The notes below the pieces were generated by a model, which was not told where the DNA came from, did not search any database, and worked only from the letters and a program-made list of their open reading frames with translations. Below, one piece after another: positions 58,840 through 64,000 of a stretch of 64,000 bases of DNA. The DNA comes from CAG-841 sp963614875 (GTDB lineage Bacteria; Bacillota; Clostridia; Oscillospirales; CAG-272), in contig CAVEFC010000001.1 of assembly GCA_963614875.1 (NCBI GenBank), positions 124,001-188,000 on the forward strand, written 5' to 3'. The translations under genes were made by a program, and so were the position numbers. Each line of letters opens with the position of its first letter. The stretch's first letter is position 1.

Positions 58840-61680
58840 TTATTTTTTGCAGTCGAAGAACGCGGCAAGCGGTCTTGCGTCGCTGAATTTCATATCCGTA
58901 ACATTGATATTCTTCATTTCAATTCCCTTTACGAAACGCAGAGTAAACGCGTATCCCGCGGAAAGACCGTGACGGTCGTATTCGGGATATTTATCGTCTA
59001 TCGGCGAGGGCGCGGGACGCGAGGATTCTCTTGCTCCGCCCATAACCTCGATGTTCCAGTTTTCTATCGAAAGGTTGTCTATGCTCTGCTCCTCCGACTG
59101 ACCGACTATCATCGTTTCGTATATCGGAAGCGGATGACCGTGGGTTCTCGGCGAGCGGAAATTGAAGTCCGCAAAGGTTACTCCGTTTATTTTGCTTGTT
59201 CTTACCTCGGTTACGTTCTTCGGCAGACGGTTTCTTCTGCCCGTGACCACATATGCCGGAGCCGACGCGTCGGTTATATCGAAGCGCAGGAAAAGCACGT
59301 CGGATATTTCCGCTCCGTCAACCGTTTCAAGCGATACGCCGCAACGGTTTACGTTCTTTATAAAGCAATCGGCAAAGCGCGCGTTTTTAAGGCAGTAGTA
59401 TGTGTCCGTACCGAACTTCACCGCCGACGCAAGCGAGCATATCATCATATCGCGGACGTCGATGTTGCGGCAGCCGACCGTATCCGAGCTTTTGAAGCAC
59501 AGTCCGTCGTCGCCTGCCATAATGTTGCAGTTGTAAATGCTTATATTCTGACAGTCCACGGGATCTATACCGTCGCGGTTCGGAGTGTTCATACAGTTGA
59601 GGCGAAGATTTTTTATCGTTATGTTTCTGCTCGAAAGCGGAACAACCGTCCAGAACGCGCTTCTTCTCATATTCAGGTTTTCGATGTTTATTTCGCTCGA
59701 ATATGTGATATAGATTATATCGGGACGCGCGTCAAGCTCGCGCCTGTCATTTACCGGATCGTTCATTTTGAAGCGGTATTTGCCGTTTCCGTCAAGCATA
59801 CCGCCGCCCGTGACGGTGACGTTGCGGACGCCTTCGCCGTAGATGAGCGCTCTTCCGAGCTGACGGTGAGCGCAGAGCGATTTCCCCGGCTCGCGAAGCG
59901 GATATGCCGAATGGTTCTGCGTTCCGAGGATTGTCGCCTCGGGAGAAACAAACAGCGTCATATCGGAGGCGAGCTTTATCTCGCCCGTAAGGTAAACGCC
60001 CTCCGGAACGTAGACCGTGCCGCCCGTATATGCGGCGTCGGCAACGGCGCGCGAAAACGCTTCCGTATCGTCTGCTCTGCCGTTTCCTCTTGCTCCGTAG
60101 CGACGGACGTCGAATATTTCGCCTCTTGTTATTCCTCTGCAAAGATCCGCGCCGTCATACGCTCTTATTCTGTTTATATGAAGCTCGCCCGCGCCGTCGT
60201 GAGAAAATTCAATCCTCGAAAGGCTTTTCGCCCTGTCGGTGAATTTCAGCTTTTCGGCACGGCGCGCGCCGTCCACCCATACGTCATACAGTCCCTTTTC
60301 GGTGTTGACGGTAAACTTTATTTCATACCAGTTCCCCGTCGGATAGTAGCAGTACGGTGTGATTTTGTCGGCGACGCAGCACCATTCGCCCGAAACGGTG
60401 GCATAAAGACAGTTTTTGAAAAACGCCGCCGCGCCGAGCTCCTCGCCCGCCGGACTCTTGACGCGGAAAGCCGTGCATCTGTCGTCTGAAACGAAAACTC
60501 TCGCCTCAACGCTCGCCGTACCCGTCATCACGGGGAAATCGTATCCGCAGGCAAAGCCGTCGGACGAAGAAAGCTTAAGGCTTGTGTTCTTCTCAAACGG
60601 GAACGGTGCGATCTCCGCAAACGCGCCTTCCGTAAGCGCAAGACGCGGTATAGTCTTAAATTCCTCATTTGCCGCGAAAAGCTCGGTTTCGTCGGTCACG
60701 GTGACGTAATCCACGAAAAGCTCGCCCTCGTCGCAGCTGAAATACGCAGGCTCACAGCCCTCGACGGGGATACATTTTCCTGCGGTGAGATGGTTTATCT
60801 CAACGTCGGCGGTCATATCCCTGTAATCGTATTTTATCGTCACCGAGGTGGGAACGCCTATCTTGGCGGGACAAAGCTCCTTGCCGCCGCATCTGAACAT
60901 TCCGCCCTCCATTTTTACGGCGCCGAAACGGAAACGCGCGTTTTCCGAAGCGGTGGTAAGGGTGGTGCTTGCCACTACTCTGCTCGACGTGGCAAACGAT
61001 TTGTTCATCGAAGAGCCTGCGGAAAGCTTTACGGAATTGTATTTTTTATCGGAATATATGTTTGCGGAAAGCACCTCTCCCGTCGTTTCAAAATCGGCGG
61101 GAACTCCGCCCTTGAACGATTCGGAAAGATAGCAGACGTAGCCCCGCTTCGGATATGCCGCATAAGGCGCGGCGTATGGCGCAAAGGGAAGTCTGTTTTT
61201 TATCGGCTCCGGCTCGCCCGACGGAACGGCAAGGACAAAATAGTTTGCGTATTCGCCCTCAAAGCCCGGAATGACGATATGCTCGCCGGCTTCGAAATTT
61301 TTTTCAAAAACGCCGTAGTGCTTTTTTTCGTTTGTTATTATTTCGGTTTCGGTGTCGGTAAAATCGGCTATCCATTCGGGCATTGAGTCCGTTTCCGCGG
61401 CGCTTTTATCGAAAGCGACGGCAATCGTGCAGTTGCGCTCGACATAAAAATCGCATTCCTGATGATCGTCCTTGCCCTCTCTTACCGAATCGAACGTGAC
61501 GATAAAGTCCGCACCCCTGTATTTCTGCGTGTTGAATTTCACGGGATAGACTTCCGCGTTTGAATATATTTTCGACCTTTTGCTGAAATTGCGGCATACA
61601 TAGTACCAGCCGTCTGCGTCCCACGGGGGAGAAAACCTGCTGATTACCGGAAGAAACGGTGTATAAGCTGAATTTTTCAT
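58840..61680 (-). CDS. GH28-like (polygalacturonase fold) multidomain protein
   Basis: A 946-residue protein. The C-terminal part, from about 520, is a right-handed beta-helix of the GH28/pectate lyase 3 type: DVRRYGARGNGRADDTEAF start, GGTVYVPEGVYLTGEIKL, NITIKNLRLNCMNTPNRDGID near 690-705 and MAGDDGLCFKSSD near 720-732, giving N-x-D and DD acids. The usual GHG histidine motif is not evident (SAVKFGT occurs there instead). The middle part looks like jelly-roll/LamG sheets. No signal peptide is present, so it is predicted cytoplasmic. The start at 61680 has GAAAGGATG; the ORF extends upstream to 61737 but lacks a better site. Confidence 0.82.
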   Translation of the reverse strand: MKNSAYTPFLPVISRFSPPWDADGWYYVCRNFSKRSKIYSNAEVYPVKFNTQKYRGADFIVTFDSVREGKDDHQECDFYVERNCTIAVAFDKSAAETDSMPEWIADFTDTETEIITNEKKHYGVFEKNFEAGEHIVIPGFEGEYANYFVLAVPSGEPEPIKNRLPFAPYAAPYAAYPKRGYVCYLSESFKGGVPADFETTGEVLSANIYSDKKYNSVKLSAGSSMNKSFATSSRVVASTTLTTASENARFRFGAVKMEGGMFRCGGKELCPAKIGVPTSVTIKYDYRDMTADVEINHLTAGKCIPVEGCEPAYFSCDEGELFVDYVTVTDETELFAANEEFKTIPRLALTEGAFAEIAPFPFEKNTSLKLSSSDGFACGYDFPVMTGTASVEARVFVSDDRCTAFRVKSPAGEELGAAAFFKNCLYATVSGEWCCVADKITPYCYYPTGNWYEIKFTVNTEKGLYDVWVDGARRAEKLKFTDRAKSLSRIEFSHDGAGELHINRIRAYDGADLCRGITRGEIFDVRRYGARGNGRADDTEAFSRAVADAAYTGGTVYVPEGVYLTGEIKLASDMTLFVSPEATILGTQNHSAYPLREPGKSLCAHRQLGRALIYGEGVRNVTVTGGGMLDGNGKYRFKMNDPVNDRRELDARPDIIYITYSSEINIENLNMRRSAFWTVVPLSSRNITIKNLRLNCMNTPNRDGIDPVDCQNISIYNCNIMAGDDGLCFKSSDTVGCRNIDVRDMMICSLASAVKFGTDTYYCLKNARFADCFIKNVNRCGVSLETVDGAEISDVLFLRFDITDASAPAYVVTGRRNRLPKNVTEVRTSKINGVTFADFNFRSPRTHGHPLPIYETMIVGQSEEQSIDNLSIENWNIEVMGGARESSRPAPSPIDDKYPEYDRHGLSAGYAFTLRFVKGIEMKNINVTDMKFSDARPLAAFFDCKK

Positions 61681-61721
61681 TTTTATCTGCATCCTTTCGG
61701 AAAATATTTTCTTACTTATTG

Positions 61722-61750
61722 ATTTTAGCATATACATTTGCGATTTTCAA
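61722..61750 (-). promoter_or_regulatory. Promoter of the GH28-like/HAD operon
   Basis: Minus strand TTGAAA (61750-61745), 17-base spacer, TAAAAT (61727-61722). Confidence 0.65.
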
Positions 61751-61768
61751 CACGAAATGATATTTTTA

Positions 61769-61797
61769 TTGACATTTTCTTTATAAGGTGCTAAAAT
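61769..61797 (+). promoter_or_regulatory. Promoter of the riboswitch and P-type ATPase
   Basis: Consensus TTGACA, 17-base spacer, TAAAAT, directly before the riboswitch. Confidence 0.8.
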
Positions 61798-61814
61798 AGT
61801 ATGAACTTACAGTT

Positions 61815-61915
61815 CGACTGAGGGAGTAGTTGGCGCGCGGAAAGCGCGTGACAAGCCGTCATCACGATCCGGAAGGGTTCGGCTTTTGTCTTAATCAACA
61901 AGACTCGTTTTTTCC
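61815..61915 (+). ncRNA. yybP-ykoY manganese riboswitch
   Basis: The 5' mark GGGAGTAGT, a GCGCGC-GGAAA-GCGCGT type helix, GACAAGCCGTCA, CGGCTTTTGTC and the 3' ATCAACAAGACTCG follow the layout of the B. subtilis ykoY aptamer (GGGGAGUAGC, ACAAAGUCGUCA, CGGCUUUGUUGAC, AGCAAGACC). The aptamer senses Mn2+. Two hairpins follow, TGCGTCCTC/GAGGCGCA (61930-61962) and TTGCGGC/GCCGCAA (61971-61993), before the start codon; neither has a clean T run, so I cannot tell transcriptional from translational control. Confidence 0.8.
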
Positions 61916-62014
61916 CGACAGGGATAAAATGCGTCCTCCCATACATTTTTTTGTGAGGCGCAAATCAGAATTGCGGCTCTTTTTTTGCCGCAAAATTTCT
62001 TCAAGGAGATTTTT

Positions 62015-64000
62015 ATGAAACACTACCTGCAAAGTCAAAGCGAGGTTCTCTCCGCGCTCCGCTCCGCAGAAAACGGACTCACCTCGTCCGAAGCGGAAGC
62101 CCGCCTTGCCGAACACGGCAAGAACCGTCTTGCCGAAGGCAAAAAAGACGGCATCGTAAAGAAGTTCCTGCTTCAGCTCGCCGATCCGATGATTATAATC
62201 CTCATCGTAGCGGCTGTGATATCGGCTGTTATCGCCGTTATCGAAAAGGAAACCCCCACAGACGTTTTCATCATTATGTTCGTCGTAATACTCAACGCCG
62301 TGCTCGGCGTCATTCAGGAATCTAAAGCCGAAAAAGCCATAGAAGCCCTGAAGGAAATGACAGCCGCCACCTCGAAAGTGCTTCGCGACGGAAAAATGAT
62401 AAGCGTAAAAAGCGAAGATCTTGTTCCCGGCGACGTTATAATTCTTGAAGCGGGCGACGCCGTTCCGGCAGACGCAAGAATAATCGAATCAAACTCCCTC
62501 AAATGCGAGGAGGCGGCGCTCACGGGCGAATCCGTTCCTTCCGAAAAGCACGAAACGGTTCTCCGTGCCGGAGAAAACGGCGACGTTCCGCTCGGTGACA
62601 GAGCCAATATGATATATATGGGCAGCACCGTTGTTTACGGCAGAGGCAAAGCCGTTGTAACGGCAACCGGAATGGACACCGAAATGGGCAAGATAGCCAC
62701 CGCCCTTGCAAACGTTGCGGAAGAAAAAACTCCGCTTCAGCTCAAGCTCGCACAGCTTTCAAAGATACTTACATGGCTCGTCCTCGGAATATGCGTGTTC
62801 ATATTCGCGTTCAACGTTATAAAGAGCGGCGATTTCGGCATCGAATCGCTTCTTGATACGTTTATAGTAGCCGTATCGCTTGCGGTTGCCGCAATACCTG
62901 AAGGTCTTGCCGCGGTCGTGACGATAGTGCTTTCCGTAGGCGTTACGAAAATGTCAAAGCGCGCGGCGGTAATACGCCGTCTTACAGCGGTTGAAACGCT
63001 CGGCTGCACGGAGGTAATATGCTCGGATAAGACGGGTACTCTCACGCAAAACAAGATGACCGTCACCGATTTCCGCGCCGCAAACAAGGAGCTTCTTGCC
63101 ACGGCAATGACGCTCTGCTCCGACGCAAAGCCGGACGAAAACGGCAACGCCGTCGGCGAACCGACGGAATGTGCGCTTGTGAACTTTGCCACGGCAAGCG
63201 GCGTAATAAAGCCCGACGTCGAAGCAAAACAGCCCCGAATAGGCGAAGTGCCGTTCGATTCGATGCGCAAAATGATGACAACCGTCCACAAAACTCCGGA
63301 CGGAAAATATATTCAGTACACCAAGGGCGCTCCCGATGAGCTTCTCCGCCGCTGTACGAAGATACTCACCGAAAAGGGCGCTGAACCTCTGACCGACGAA
63401 AAGCGCGACGAGGTTCTCCGTCAGAACAAGGAAATGGCCGACAAAGCGCTCCGCGTCCTTGCGGCAGCCTGCAAGCCGCTCGATTCCGAGCCTGCCGAAT
63501 ATTCCGCCGACGCGCTTGAATGCGGACTTATATTCGTTGGTCTGTGCGGAATGATAGATCCCGTCCGCCCCGAAGTGCTTGACGCCATAAAAGCCTGCCG
63601 CACGGCAGGAATCCGCCCGATAATGATAACGGGCGACCACAAGGACACCGCCGTTGCCATAGCTCTGGAGCTCGGCATAATCTCCGATCCTTCTCAGGCG
63701 ATAACGGGCGCTGAGCTTGACAGCCTTTCCGACGAAGAATTCGAGCGTGCGGTGGATTATTATTCCGTTTACGCAAGAGTTCAGCCCGAACACAAGGTAA
63801 AGATAGTTTCCGCATGGAAAAAGCGCGGAAAGATAACCGCCATGACGGGCGACGGCGTAAACGATGCTCCCTCGATAAAGACAGCCGACATCGGCATAGG
63901 AATGGGCATAACCGGTACGGACGTAACAAAGAACGTAGCCGATATGATTCTTGCCGACGACAACTTTGCAACAATAGTTTACGCGGTTGAAGAAGGCAGA
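62015..64000 (+). CDS. P-type (P2A-like) cation ATPase, 3' end outside window
   Basis: The 662 residues visible belong to a P2A-type (SERCA/PMR1-like) cation pump. The actuator TGES motif is in EEAALTGESVPSEK near 165-178, the M4 PEGL in AVAAIPEGLAAVV near 290-302, the phosphorylation site CSDKTGTLTQNKMT with Asp338, KGAPDELL near 437, and TGDGVNDAPSIKTADIG near 612-628. The start at 62015 has TCAAGGAGATT upstream. Because a manganese riboswitch precedes it, Mn2+ export is the most likely job, although Ca2+ is possible. The frame stays open to base 64000, so the last membrane segments are missing. Confidence 0.95.
   Translation, partial: MKHYLQSQSEVLSALRSAENGLTSSEAEARLAEHGKNRLAEGKKDGIVKKFLLQLADPMIIILIVAAVISAVIAVIEKETPTDVFIIMFVVILNAVLGVIQESKAEKAIEALKEMTAATSKVLRDGKMISVKSEDLVPGDVIILEAGDAVPADARIIESNSLKCEEAALTGESVPSEKHETVLRAGENGDVPLGDRANMIYMGSTVVYGRGKAVVTATGMDTEMGKIATALANVAEEKTPLQLKLAQLSKILTWLVLGICVFIFAFNVIKSGDFGIESLLDTFIVAVSLAVAAIPEGLAAVVTIVLSVGVTKMSKRAAVIRRLTAVETLGCTEVICSDKTGTLTQNKMTVTDFRAANKELLATAMTLCSDAKPDENGNAVGEPTECALVNFATASGVIKPDVEAKQPRIGEVPFDSMRKMMTTVHKTPDGKYIQYTKGAPDELLRRCTKILTEKGAEPLTDEKRDEVLRQNKEMADKALRVLAAACKPLDSEPAEYSADALECGLIFVGLCGMIDPVRPEVLDAIKACRTAGIRPIMITGDHKDTAVAIALELGIISDPSQAITGAELDSLSDEEFERAVDYYSVYARVQPEHKVKIVSAWKKRGKITAMTGDGVNDAPSIKTADIGIGMGITGTDVTKNVADMILADDNFATIVYAVEEGR

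Noticed and set aside
58465..60489. 674-codon plus-strand ORF opposite the HAD and GH28-like genes
   Set aside because: Antisense shadow that spans two genes; codon habits of this host leave few stops in that frame.
1..64000. CRISPR arrays, rRNA and tRNA genes
   Set aside because: I saw no regularly spaced direct repeats and no recognisable rRNA or tRNA sequence in reading both strands; a tRNA scan would settle any missed case.

Overview
The window looks like chromosome from a spore-forming, Gram-positive member of the Clostridia, probably an uncultured gut lineage. The evidence is a spoIIR gene, a complete walR-walK-yycH-yycI locus, trmK, a dnaB-tilS-hpt cluster, a yybP-ykoY riboswitch, strong AGGAGG ribosome binding sites and many TTGACA-17-TATAAT promoters. 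I found no rRNA, tRNA or CRISPR array and cannot name a species.

Layout. (1) 1-6744: an ABC-2 transporter operon with a lipoprotein and a small secreted protein (minus strand), divergent from a PadR regulator, a membrane partner and a second small secreted protein (plus strand). (2) About 6865-15919: an integrative mobilizable element. Its left arm, on the minus strand, encodes a large polymerase-like protein with a DYDGD catalytic motif (cellular RNA-dependent RNA polymerase / YonO-like double-psi beta-barrel class) and a translationally coupled unknown partner. Its right arm, on the plus strand, encodes MobC, a MOB relaxase fused to Sel1-like repeats with a MobB-like gene overprinted inside it, a 59-residue small protein and a large serine recombinase. 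A candidate oriT lies between the arms. (3) 16059-25208: spoIIR, an XRE regulator, a thymidine kinase / PHP phosphatase / ion transporter operon, bioY, a cupin, trkA-trkH and an alpha/beta hydrolase. (4) 25246-34752: an EF-G-like GTPase, a DUF1858 protein, trmK and its Nif3-like partner, a small-ORF leader with a terminator in front of a heterodimeric ABC exporter, and murA. (5) 34822-40882: the WalRK operon, led by a DUF3810 gene. (6) 41097-46566: radC-uvrB-uvrA. (7) 46608-52688: a NYN-domain protein, an aminotransferase and the rplI-dnaB-tilS-hpt operon. (8) 52948-58051: an O-acylation cluster with one MBOAT acyltransferase and two SGNH-like proteins that each carry BspA-type leucine-rich repeats. 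(9) 58099-61680: a eukaryotic-type phosphomannomutase-like HAD protein and a GH28-like protein. (10) 61815 to the window end: a manganese riboswitch followed by a P-type ATPase that runs off the edge.

The most notable object is the polymerase-plus-partner module on the mobilizable element. The overprinted MobB-like gene, the small-ORF attenuator in front of the ABC exporter and the SGNH/LRR/MBOAT cluster come next.
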